Part shown: in pieces, positions 25,559 through 36,650 of the stretch | How the letters are laid out: every line of letters begins with the position of its first letter | Numbering within the stretch: the first letter of the stretch is position 1 | Source: Kitasatospora sp. Root107 | Lineage (GTDB): Bacteria > Actinomycetota > Actinomycetes > Streptomycetales > Streptomycetaceae | Assembly (NCBI RefSeq): GCF_001424875.1 | Contig: NZ_LMCT01000015.1 | Location: 16,598 to 80,597 of the forward strand | Length of the DNA stretch: 64,000 nt | Direction: 5' to 3' | The notes under the pieces: generated by a model | Databases searched by the model: none | Told to the model about the DNA's origin: nothing | The model's input: only the letters and a program-made list of their open reading frames with translations | Made by a program: the position numbers and the translations under genes

Positions 25559-26719
25559 GTGCCTGACTATGACCCACTGTCGACGGTCATGGTGAATGAC
25601 CCTTATCCGACGTACTCCGAACTCCGGGACGGCGCACCGGTGTTCTGGAGCGATCGGCTCGACTCCTGGGTGCTGACCAGGTACGAGGACTGCCGGTCCG
25701 TCCTGGGTGACGCCGCGAACTTCGCCAGCGACTGGCGGCGGGCCGGGCACGAGTCGGCCTCGACGGTGATGAGTATGCAGGCACTCGACCCGCCGGACCA
25801 CACGCCTATTCGTCGGCTTTTCACGACGGCATTCCGGGATCAGGATCTGGACCATATCGGCGATATGGCGGCGATCGAGACGACGGAGCTGCTGGAGAAA
25901 TTCTCGACCGCCCCGGAATTCGATTTCACCGCCGAACTGGCCCGCCCCGTGGCACTGTCGGCGGTCTGCCGGCTGCTGGGTGTCGACCCGCCGCCGGTGG
26001 CTGATTTCGCCGCCCTGTCGGATGCGCTCGTGCACGGAATGGACGCCGGGCTGCGGCCCGAGGTGCGGGAGTCGGCGATGGCCGCGCGCAAGGAGATCAA
26101 CGAGCTGATCGCCGGGTGGCACGGCGCCACCCGGGGGCCGGGCCTGCTGACCCAGGTGCTGGCGGGCGCGGCTGCGGCGGGGGTCTCCGAGGGCGAGATC
26201 TGGAACAGCTCCCGGGTGCTCTTCCTGGCCGGATTCAGCACCACCGTCGGCGCCGCCGCGAACGCGGTGCTCGCGCTGCTGGAGCGGCCGGAGGCACTGG
26301 AGCGGCTGCGCGACCCGAAGCTGCTGGAGACCGGGGTCGACGAACTGCTCCGGTTCGACAGCCCGGTGCAGGGCACCACCCGGGCCTGCGTGCGGCGGAC
26401 CACCGTCGGCGGCGTCACGGTCGAGCGCGGCCAGCTGGTCCTGATGCTCTTCGGCGCCGCCAACCGCGACCCGGCGCAGTTCGCCTCGCCCGACGAGCTG
26501 GTGCTCGACCGCAGCCCCAACCGGCACCTCTCGCTGGGCTGGGGGCCGCACGCCTGTTCCGGCGCGATGCTCGCCCGGATCATCATCCGCGCGCTGGTGA
26601 CCGGCCTGCTCCGGGCACCGCGTCCGCCCCGGCTCGCGGGCCCGCCCGTGCGCGAGACGCGCGCCACGCTGCGCTACCCGGACCGACTGCCCGTCACCTT
26701 TCGAACTGCTGGGAGCTGA
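25559..26719 (+). CDS. Cytochrome P450, probable peptide cross-linking enzyme
   Basis: A 386-residue soluble bacterial P450. The heme-binding loop is LGWGPHACSG (Cys333), where the usual Phe at the start is Leu. ExxR is ELLR at 262-265. The I-helix reads AGFSTT (224-229), with Ser in place of the usual Asp/Glu of the acid-alcohol pair. The start is GTG 25559 behind GAGGGG. Directly downstream of the MRYDY gene, it is the best candidate for the biarylitide-type cyclase forming a bond between Tyr3 and Tyr5. It shares a clear N-terminal pattern with the next P450 (YDPL...DPYPTY, WS.RLDSWVLT.YEDC), so the two are ancient duplicates. Third codon positions near its 5' end are less GC-biased than in neighbouring core genes, suggesting transfer. 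Confidence 0.9.
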   Translation: MPDYDPLSTVMVNDPYPTYSELRDGAPVFWSDRLDSWVLTRYEDCRSVLGDAANFASDWRRAGHESASTVMSMQALDPPDHTPIRRLFTTAFRDQDLDHIGDMAAIETTELLEKFSTAPEFDFTAELARPVALSAVCRLLGVDPPPVADFAALSDALVHGMDAGLRPEVRESAMAARKEINELIAGWHGATRGPGLLTQVLAGAAAAGVSEGEIWNSSRVLFLAGFSTTVGAAANAVLALLERPEALERLRDPKLLETGVDELLRFDSPVQGTTRACVRRTTVGGVTVERGQLVLMLFGAANRDPAQFASPDELVLDRSPNRHLSLGWGPHACSGAMLARIIIRALVTGLLRAPRPPRLAGPPVRETRATLRYPDRLPVTFRTAGS

Positions 26720-26725
26720 CCCCTG

Positions 26726-27889
26726 ATGACCAACCTGATCGACACGTACGACCCGCTGGACCCGGAGACGCTGAAGGACCCCTACCCGACGTACGAGGCC
26801 CTGCGGGCCCTGGGCGGCCCGGTGTGGAGCGAGCGGCTGGACAGCTGGGTGCTCACCTCGTACGAGGACTGCAAGCGCGTCCTGCTCGACCACGAGAACT
26901 TCGCCGCCGACTGGCGGCGGGCCGGTGAGACCGTGCCCGACGTCTCGCTGAGCGTGCACACCTTCGACCCGCCCGAGCACACCGGGATCTACGGGGTGCT
27001 GGCCCACTCGCTGATGGGGATGGCGAGCGACGACCTGGCGAAGCGGGCCAGGGCGGAGATCGCGGCCCGGCTGGACGCGCTGCCGGCCGGGCCGGTCAAC
27101 CTGGTCCCCGAGTTCACCGAGCCGCTGGCGCGCTGGTTCATCCCGCAGGCGCTCGGCCTGCCGGAGTTCGAGCTGGAGGTGATCCGGCCGATCGCCGCGG
27201 CAATCACCCAGGCGATGGACGGCGGTCTGGTGCCGTCGGCCCGGAAGCCCGGCGTCGAGGCTCAGGGCAAGCTCGCGGACCTGATCGAGACCTGGGTGGA
27301 GGAGCTCGAACCGGGCGCCCCGCTGCGCGAGTTGGTGGACCGGGCGACCGAGGCGGGCATCCCCAGGGCGGCCACCATGAACTCGCTGCGCACCCTGGTG
27401 GTGAACGGCTTCACCGCCGTGCCCGCCTCGCTCGGCAACGCGCTGCACGCGCTGGCCCGCGACCCGCGGATCCTCAAGGAGCAGCTGGGCGACCCGGTCA
27501 CGCTGGACCGGGCCCCGCACGAGTTCTTCCGCTTCGAGGCCCCGATCCAGGGCACCACCCGGCTGGCGGTGCGCGACACCGAGCTGGCGGGCGTTCAGGT
27601 CCTGCGCGGCCAGGGCGTGTTGATGATGTTCGCGGCCGCCAACCGCGACCCGGGTCACTTCACCGAACCGGACCGGATCGACCTGGAGCGGTGGCCCAAC
27701 CACCACCTGACGTTCGGATACGGCGCACACGCCTGTTCAGGCTCGATCCTCGCCCATATGCTGCTGCGCGAGGTGCTGGCCGTGCTGCTCGAACGCGGGG
27801 CCGTGCTGCGGCTCGCGGAGCCCGCCACCTACAAGAAGCTCGCCACCGTGCGCACGCTGGAATCCCTTCCGCTGGAGATCACATTCTGA
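26726..27889 (+). CDS. Second cytochrome P450 with non-canonical I-helix
   Basis: A 387-residue P450 starting 6 bases after the first one ends. The heme loop is FGYGAHACSG (Cys337) and ExxR is EFFR (266-269), so the fold and heme ligand are intact. The I-helix oxygen-activation motif, normally AGxxTT, reads NGFTAVP (227-233). It has no acidic residue and no second Thr, and gains a Pro, which would kink the helix. That may mean a second, different oxidation of the peptide, a substrate-assisted mechanism, or a non-catalytic partner of the first P450. Its stop overlaps the MFS start. Confidence 0.88.
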   Translation: MTNLIDTYDPLDPETLKDPYPTYEALRALGGPVWSERLDSWVLTSYEDCKRVLLDHENFAADWRRAGETVPDVSLSVHTFDPPEHTGIYGVLAHSLMGMASDDLAKRARAEIAARLDALPAGPVNLVPEFTEPLARWFIPQALGLPEFELEVIRPIAAAITQAMDGGLVPSARKPGVEAQGKLADLIETWVEELEPGAPLRELVDRATEAGIPRAATMNSLRTLVVNGFTAVPASLGNALHALARDPRILKEQLGDPVTLDRAPHEFFRFEAPIQGTTRLAVRDTELAGVQVLRGQGVLMMFAAANRDPGHFTEPDRIDLERWPNHHLTFGYGAHACSGSILAHMLLREVLAVLLERGAVLRLAEPATYKKLATVRTLESLPLEITF

Positions 27890-29112
27890 CCACGTCCGGC
27901 CGTTACCGCGACGCTCTCGCCGTCGGCGAGTTCCGCGCGGTGTTCCTGGCGCACGTCATCTCGATGTCGGGCACGGTGATCGCGAACTTCGCGCTCACCG
28001 TGCTCGTCTACGCGAAGACCGGTTCGCCGCTCCTGGCCTCACTCGTCTTCACCCTGATCCTCGGTCCCTACCTGCTGGCCGGGACGCTGCTCTCGGCGCT
28101 GGTGGACCGGCTGCCACCGCGCCGCCTGCTGGTGGTCTGCAACGTGCTCTCCGCGCTGCTGGCCGGCGCGATGGCGCTTCCCGGCACTCCGTCAGCAGCC
28201 ATTCTGGTGCTGGCCTTCGTGCTCGGACTGGTCGAGCCGGTGTTCTCCGGCGCCCGGGCGGCGACCCTGCCGGACGTGCTGCCGGGGCCGGTCTACGTGC
28301 CCGGACGAAGCCTGATGCGACTGGTCAGCCAGGGCGCCCAGATGGGCGGATTCGCGCTCAGCGGCGTACTGCTGACGGTGGCTTCGCCGAGCGTCATCCT
28401 GCTCGGCAACGCGGTGAGCTTCCTGGTCTCCGCAGCGCTGCTGCAGTTCGGCACCCGGGAGCGGACCGTCGAGGACGTCAAGGACGCGCCCCGGCCCGCC
28501 CTGCTGAAGGACTCGCTGGGCGGGCTCGGCGCGGTGCTCAAGGTCCGGCCGCTGCGCCGGGTCCTGCTGCTCGGCTGGGCGGTCCCGATGCTCGGGGTCG
28601 CGCCCGAGGCGCTGGCGGTGCCGTACGCGGGCATACTCGGCGCGGGCAGCGTCGGAGCCGGGCTCCTGCTGACCGCGAACCCGATCGGCACCGTGCTGGG
28701 CGAGCTGCTGAGCAACTGGCGGCTCTCGGCGACCGCGCAGGTCCGCCTGATCGGGCCGGCCGCCGCACTGGTCTTCGTGCCGCTGATGTTCTTCCTGTTC
28801 AGCCCCGGAGTGGCGCTGACCGCCGTGCTGCTGGTGCTCTCCGGGCTCGGCTCCAGCTTCCACTTGGGGCAGGACCGGGTGCTGTTGGAGGTCGCCCCGG
28901 AGAACCTGCGGGCCCGGGCGCTGAGCATCCAGACCGCGGGCCTGATGTTCTGGCAGGGCCTGGGCTTCGCGGCGGCCGGTGCCGCCGCCGAGTTCGCCTC
29001 GCCCACCGTGGTGATCCCGGTGGTGGCGGGTGTCGGCCTGCTGGCCGTACTGCTGCTCGCGGACCGGGCGAAGTCGCGCCCGAAGTCCGAGACCTCCGAA
29101 GGAGAGCTGTGA
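27886..29112 (+). CDS. MFS transporter, probable peptide exporter (CTG start)
   Basis: A major-facilitator-type protein of about 408 residues with around 12 membrane helices (for example NFALTVLVYAKTGSPLLASLVFTLILGPYL in two parts, and FFLFSPGVALTAVLLVLSGL). It belongs to the group with a short N-terminus ending RYRDALAVGEFRAVFLAHVIS. No ATG, GTG or TTG lies where the homologous start should be. CTG 27886-27888 overlaps the P450 stop (CTGA) and has GGAG exactly 8 bases upstream, so a rare coupled CTG start is the best reading. The next in-frame start (GTG, about 20 codons on) would cut the first helix. By context it should export the P450-modified peptide. Its stop overlaps the peptidase start. 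Confidence 0.8.
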   Translation: MTTSGRYRDALAVGEFRAVFLAHVISMSGTVIANFALTVLVYAKTGSPLLASLVFTLILGPYLLAGTLLSALVDRLPPRRLLVVCNVLSALLAGAMALPGTPSAAILVLAFVLGLVEPVFSGARAATLPDVLPGPVYVPGRSLMRLVSQGAQMGGFALSGVLLTVASPSVILLGNAVSFLVSAALLQFGTRERTVEDVKDAPRPALLKDSLGGLGAVLKVRPLRRVLLLGWAVPMLGVAPEALAVPYAGILGAGSVGAGLLLTANPIGTVLGELLSNWRLSATAQVRLIGPAAALVFVPLMFFLFSPGVALTAVLLVLSGLGSSFHLGQDRVLLEVAPENLRARALSIQTAGLMFWQGLGFAAAGAAAEFASPTVVIPVVAGVGLLAVLLLADRAKSRPKSETSEGEL

Positions 29113-30893
29113 TGTCCGAGACCGAACGCTGGCAGTCCCGGCTCCGGGCGGCCCGGGTCGGCCTGCCGGTCTGGGCCCGGGACCGGCCGGAGCGCTGCGT
29201 CTACCGGTCCAACGCGACCGGCACCTGGGAGATCCACGCCTGGGACCGGTCGACCGACACCCACCGGCAGGTCACCCGGCGGCCGAACGGCACCCTCACC
29301 GGCACCATCGACCCGAGCGGTCGGTGGCTGTGGTGGTTCGCCGACACGGACGGCGACGAGTTCGGCGTCTGGATGCGCCGCCCGTTCGACGGGGACACCG
29401 ACACCCCCGCCGTCCCGGGGCTCGAACCGGCCTATCCGGCCGGGCTCGCGCTCGGCGCCGACGGCCTCGCCGTGGTCGGCCGTACCGGTGCGACGGGCAG
29501 CTCCGTCCAGCTCTGCCGGCCCGGCGCAGAACCGGTGACGCTGTACCAACACCGGGAGGACGCCCAGCTGGTGGCGCTCTCCGCCGACGACTCGCTGGTC
29601 GCGGTCGGGCACAGCGAGCACGGCGACAGCCGGCACCCCGCACTGCGCGTGCTGGCGGTCGACGGCTCGCCGGTCGCCGAGCTGTGGGACGGCCCGGGGC
29701 TCGGACTCAAGGCGGTCGGCTTCGCCCCCGTCCAGGGTGACCCGCGGCTGCTGGTCGAGCACGAGCGCCGCGGCCGGCCCGAGCTGCTGGTCTGGGACAC
29801 GGTCAGCGGGGCCGAGCAGGAGCTGGTCCTCGACCTGCCCGGTGAGACCGGCGCCGACTGGTACCCGACCGGCGACGCCCTGCTGGTCTCGCACTCCCAC
29901 CACGCCAGGGACGAGCTGTACCGCTACGACCTGGCGAGCGCGGAGCTGACCCGGATCCCGACCCCGCGCGGCACGATCGGCTCCGCCACGGTCCGGGCGG
30001 CCGCCGTCCGCCCGGACGGCAGCATCGAGTTCGCCTGGTCCTCCGCCGCCGAGCCGCACGTGATCCGGTCCACCGCCGGGCACGTGGTGCTCGCCCCGCC
30101 CGGGCCGGCCGCGCCGCCTTCGGTGCCGGTCGAGGACGCCTGGATCGACGGCCCTGGCGGTCCGGTGCACGCCCTGATCTCCCGGCCGCCGGGCGGCGAG
30201 GCGCCGTACGCCTGCGTCTTCGAGGTGCACGGCGGCCCCACGGGGTACGACGCCGACGCCTTCGACCCGCTGGTGGCGGCCTGGGTCGACCACGGGTTCG
30301 CCGTGGTCCAGGTCAACTACCGGGGCTCGACCGGCTACGGGTCGCCCTGGCGGGACGCCATCGAGGGCCGGCCGGGCCTCACCGAGTTCGAGGACGTCAA
30401 GGCCGTCCGCGACTGGGCGGTCGCCACCGGCCTGGCCGACCCGGACCGGCTGGTGCTGGCCGGACGCTCCTGGGGCGGCTACCTGACCCTGCTCGGGCTC
30501 GGACTGCACCCGGGCGACTGGGCGGTGGGCATCAGCAACGCGCCGGTGGCCGACTACCTGACCGCCTATCAGGACGAGATGGAGGCGCTCAAGGCGTACG
30601 ACCGGTCGCTGTTCGGCGGATCGCCCGAGGAGGTGCCCGAGCGCTACCTGGCCTCCTCGCCGCTCACGTACGTCGAGCGGGTGTCGGTGCCGGTGCTGGT
30701 GATCGCGGGGGAGAACGACCCGCGCTGCCCGATCCGGCAGATCGACAACTACGTGAACCGGCTGGCCGAGCTGGGCAAGGAGCACGAGGTCTACCGCTAC
30801 GACGCGGGGCACGGTTCGCTGGTCGCTGCGGAGCGGGTCAGGCACCTGGCAGCGACCATCGGCTTCGCCCGCAAGCACCTCGGCGGGTCCTGA
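29112..30893 (+). CDS. S9-family (prolyl oligopeptidase-type) serine peptidase
   Basis: A 593-residue peptidase. Residues 1 to about 340 form a beta-propeller-like domain with repeated blades (WEIHAWDRSTDTHRQVT, RPELLVWDTVSGAEQELVL, DELYRYDLASAELTRI). The C-terminal alpha/beta hydrolase has the nucleophile Ser453 in GRSWGGY, Asp536 in GENDPRCP and His567 in AGHGSL. The propeller limits this family to short peptides, which fits a pentapeptide substrate. The start ATG 29112 overlaps the MFS stop (TGATG), with GGAGAG upstream. Inference: it removes Met-Arg from the cross-linked MRYDY. Alternatively it is a general peptidase or confers self-protection. There is no signal peptide, so it acts in the cytosol. 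Confidence 0.85.
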   Translation: MSETERWQSRLRAARVGLPVWARDRPERCVYRSNATGTWEIHAWDRSTDTHRQVTRRPNGTLTGTIDPSGRWLWWFADTDGDEFGVWMRRPFDGDTDTPAVPGLEPAYPAGLALGADGLAVVGRTGATGSSVQLCRPGAEPVTLYQHREDAQLVALSADDSLVAVGHSEHGDSRHPALRVLAVDGSPVAELWDGPGLGLKAVGFAPVQGDPRLLVEHERRGRPELLVWDTVSGAEQELVLDLPGETGADWYPTGDALLVSHSHHARDELYRYDLASAELTRIPTPRGTIGSATVRAAAVRPDGSIEFAWSSAAEPHVIRSTAGHVVLAPPGPAAPPSVPVEDAWIDGPGGPVHALISRPPGGEAPYACVFEVHGGPTGYDADAFDPLVAAWVDHGFAVVQVNYRGSTGYGSPWRDAIEGRPGLTEFEDVKAVRDWAVATGLADPDRLVLAGRSWGGYLTLLGLGLHPGDWAVGISNAPVADYLTAYQDEMEALKAYDRSLFGGSPEEVPERYLASSPLTYVERVSVPVLVIAGENDPRCPIRQIDNYVNRLAELGKEHEVYRYDAGHGSLVAAERVRHLAATIGFARKHLGGS

Positions 30894-30919
30894 CCAGGAA
30901 GTGCCCTAGGCTCGGCCGG

Positions 30920-34257
<3,338 letters not shown>

Positions 34258-34561
34258 CGCGCCGTTATCTTCCTGATGCCTCGTCAGCGGGGTCTGTCCG
34301 AAAGAAACCGGGCATTCTGTCAGTGTGCGGCATCCCGAAGGGATGTTCCGGCGTTGGCGTGTCCAGGGTTGTCCGAAAGTCCGCCTTACCGGTCGGACAC
34401 CGGCTTACCCTTAGGGCGACACTGTGTCAGCAGGGGCGGTCGGCACCGGGGTTGCAGCCGGTACCACTGGGGGACCCCTCGCTCGCTGACGCCTGCCGGC
34501 TCTCCGGGTGTCGCACCGAAAGGCGGCCTGAACGGGGCGGGCCCGACGGAGGACAGGGCTT
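34258..34561 (+). promoter_or_regulatory. Leader region of the GGDEF-EAL gene
   Basis: No gene is visible. TGTCCGAAAG occurs twice as a direct repeat (34295-34304 and 34370-34379). TTACCCTTAGGG (34405-34416) is a partial match to the BldD consensus (6 of 8 fixed positions by my count). A GACAC-T-GTGTC dyad is at 34418-34428. A GGAGGACAGG ribosome binding site precedes the start at 34562. Confidence 0.4.
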
Positions 34562-36202
34562 ATGGATCGTACGACCGGCGGCGCACCCACACGCCCGCCG
34601 CAGGGGGTGGCAGGTGCGGTCCTGCTGCTCGGCGTGCTGTTGGCCGGTGCGGCGCCGCTCATCCCGCTCGCCGTCCTGGTGTACCGGCACGAGCCCGAGC
34701 TGTTACCGCTGTTCGCGGTGCCGCTGGCGGTGCTGGTGGCCGCCTGGCGGATCGCCCGGGACCGGGCGCGGGACCAGCTCACGGACCCGCTGACCGACCT
34801 GCCGAACCGTCATGCCCTGCTACTGGCCGCCCAGGAGGCGATCGCCGAGCACGGCGACGACCAGGACTGGAACGTCGGTCTGATCCTGCTCGACCTGGAC
34901 AGGTTCAGGTCGCTCAACGACGCGCTCGGTCACACCGCCGGGGACCGGCTGCTGGTGCACATCGCCCGCCGGCTGCACCGGGCGCTGCGCTCGGGCACCC
35001 ACAACCCCGGCCGGGACGACCCGGACGACGTGTTCTCCAGCCTGCCGCCGCCGGTCCAGCAGAGCCTGCGCCCGGTGGTGGCCCGGATGGGCGGCGACGA
35101 GTTCGCCGTCCTGCTGCCCGGGGTCGGCCGTCCCGACACCCTGGAGCGGGTCGCCAGGGCGCTGATCGCCGAACTCGCCGCGCCGATCCGGCTGGACGGG
35201 CTGCTGCTGGTGCTGGAGGCCAGCGCCGGGGTCTGCGTCTACCCGGCGCACGCCCAGGACGCCGAGGCACTGCTCCGCCGGGCCGACGTGGCGATGGCGC
35301 ACGCCCAGCGCCGCCGGACCGGGGTGGAGCAGTACGACGAGACCAGGGACCTCGACACGCCGTACCGGATCGGCCTGCTGGGTGACCTGCGCCGGGCGCT
35401 GGAGACCAGCGAGGTGCAGCTGCACTACCAGCCGAAGGTCGCCTTCGACGGGCGGGTGGTCGGCCTGGAGGCGCTGCTCCGCTGGGAGCGGCCGGGCCAG
35501 GGGCGGGTACCCCCGGACGAGTTCATCGGCCTGGCCGAGTCCAGCGGTCTGATGCCCCGGCTGACCGACTACGTGCTGGAGACGGCGGTCGGCCAGCTTG
35601 CGATCTGGCGCGCCCAGGGCCTGGAGGTCCAGGTCGCGGTCAACGTCTCGCCCCGGGACGTGCTCAACCCCGGCTTCGCAGACCGGGTGGCCGCGCACCT
35701 GACCCGGCATCACGTGCCCGCCGCCGCGCTCCAGCTGGAGATCACCGAGCGGCTGCTGCTCGACGACTCCCGGCTGGCCGCCGACACCCTGGCCGAGCTG
35801 CGGCGATACGGCGTCGGCATGTCGCTGGACGACTTCGGCACCGGCCACTCCTCGCTGGTGCGGCTGCGCTCGCTGCCGGTCGGCGAGTTGAAGATCGACC
35901 GGTCCTTCGTCTCCCGGATGGTGGCCGACGACCACGACGCGGCGGTGGTCCGCTGCTCGGTCGAGCTGGCCCACTCGCTCGGCCTGACCGTGGTCGCCGA
36001 GGGCGTCGAGGACGACGAGACCTGGGAGAAGCTGCACAGCATGGGCGTGGACGCGGTGCAGGGCTGGCTGGTCTCCGCCGCCCTCCCGGCCGACCAGGCC
36101 ACCGCCTGGCTGATGGTGCACCGCACCGGCGCTCCGGCGGTCGAGCTGCTCGCCCCGCCGCCGGCCCTGCCGCCGGTCGCGGCCCCGACCACCCCGCAGT
36201 AG
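34562..36202 (+). CDS. rmdB: Membrane GGDEF-EAL c-di-GMP protein (RmdB-like)
   Basis: A 546-residue protein with two N-terminal membrane helices (about 16-40 and 48-62). A GGDEF domain follows (GGDEF at 177-181, intact, with a roughly 25-residue insertion before it). Then comes an EAL domain with EAL at 303-305, LEITERLL, DDFGTGHSS, LKIDRSFV and VAEGVED all present. Both cyclase and phosphodiesterase sites look complete. Its place between ligA and gatC matches, from memory, S. coelicolor rmdB (SCO5495), whose product is a c-di-GMP phosphodiesterase influencing development; the symbol is therefore by synteny. Codon 48 is TTA (34703-34705), the rare leucine codon that needs the bldA tRNA. Confidence 0.85.
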   Translation: MDRTTGGAPTRPPQGVAGAVLLLGVLLAGAAPLIPLAVLVYRHEPELLPLFAVPLAVLVAAWRIARDRARDQLTDPLTDLPNRHALLLAAQEAIAEHGDDQDWNVGLILLDLDRFRSLNDALGHTAGDRLLVHIARRLHRALRSGTHNPGRDDPDDVFSSLPPPVQQSLRPVVARMGGDEFAVLLPGVGRPDTLERVARALIAELAAPIRLDGLLLVLEASAGVCVYPAHAQDAEALLRRADVAMAHAQRRRTGVEQYDETRDLDTPYRIGLLGDLRRALETSEVQLHYQPKVAFDGRVVGLEALLRWERPGQGRVPPDEFIGLAESSGLMPRLTDYVLETAVGQLAIWRAQGLEVQVAVNVSPRDVLNPGFADRVAAHLTRHHVPAAALQLEITERLLLDDSRLAADTLAELRRYGVGMSLDDFGTGHSSLVRLRSLPVGELKIDRSFVSRMVADDHDAAVVRCSVELAHSLGLTVVAEGVEDDETWEKLHSMGVDAVQGWLVSAALPADQATAWLMVHRTGAPAVELLAPPPALPPVAAPTTPQ

Positions 36203-36222
36203 CCCCGTTCGACGGCTGTCCC

Positions 36223-36256
36223 GACGCCCGTCCTGACATATGTCGGGACGGGCGTC
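36223..36256. terminator. Hairpin after the GGDEF-EAL gene
   Basis: GACGCCCGTCC (36223-36233) pairs with GGACGGGCGTC (36246-36256); after one T-G position, GACA/TGTC extends the stem inward. There is no T-run. TAGGAT at 36271-36276 just downstream is a likely -10 box for gatC. Confidence 0.65.
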
Positions 36257-36348
36257 CGCCGTGCTCCCCCTAGGATGGGCTCCACAGACAGAGGACGGGC
36301 ACGTCACCATCCGCCCGCCCGACCAGAACTCACCTTGAGGATCGCTGC

Positions 36349-36645
36349 ATGCCTGGCATCACGCGCGAGGAGGTCGCCCACCTCGCCCGGCTGTCGCGTC
36401 TGGAGCTGCAGGCCGAAGAGCTGGACCACTTCGCCGAGCAGCTCGACGTGATCATCGGCGCGGTCGCCCGCGTTTCCGAGGTCGCCGGACAGGACGTCCC
36501 GCCGACCTCCCACCCGCTGCCGCTGACCAACGTCATGCGCGCCGACGTGGTGCGACCGTCGCTCACCCCGGAGCAGGCGCTGTCCGGCGCCCCCGCCGTC
36601 GAGGAGCAGCGTTTCCGCGTCCCGCAGATCCTCGGGGAGGGCTGA
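36349..36645 (+). CDS. gatC: Asp/Glu-tRNA amidotransferase subunit C
   Basis: A 98-residue subunit that holds GatA and GatB together in the enzyme converting misacylated Glu-tRNA(Gln) or Asp-tRNA(Asn). The family pattern is clear: [17 protein letters not shown], then [17 protein letters not shown] and QILGEG. The start is ATG 36349. It is five bases from gatA. Confidence 0.95.
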   Translation: MPGITREEVAHLARLSRLELQAEELDHFAEQLDVIIGAVARVSEVAGQDVPPTSHPLPLTNVMRADVVRPSLTPEQALSGAPAVEEQRFRVPQILGEG

Positions 36646-36650
36646 TCACC

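Noticed and set aside
30907..30912. MetE-like gene as part of the minipeptide cluster
   Set aside because: It has its own TAGGCT box and leaderless start, and it matches the conserved core order next to ligA, so it is probably unrelated to the P450 cassette.
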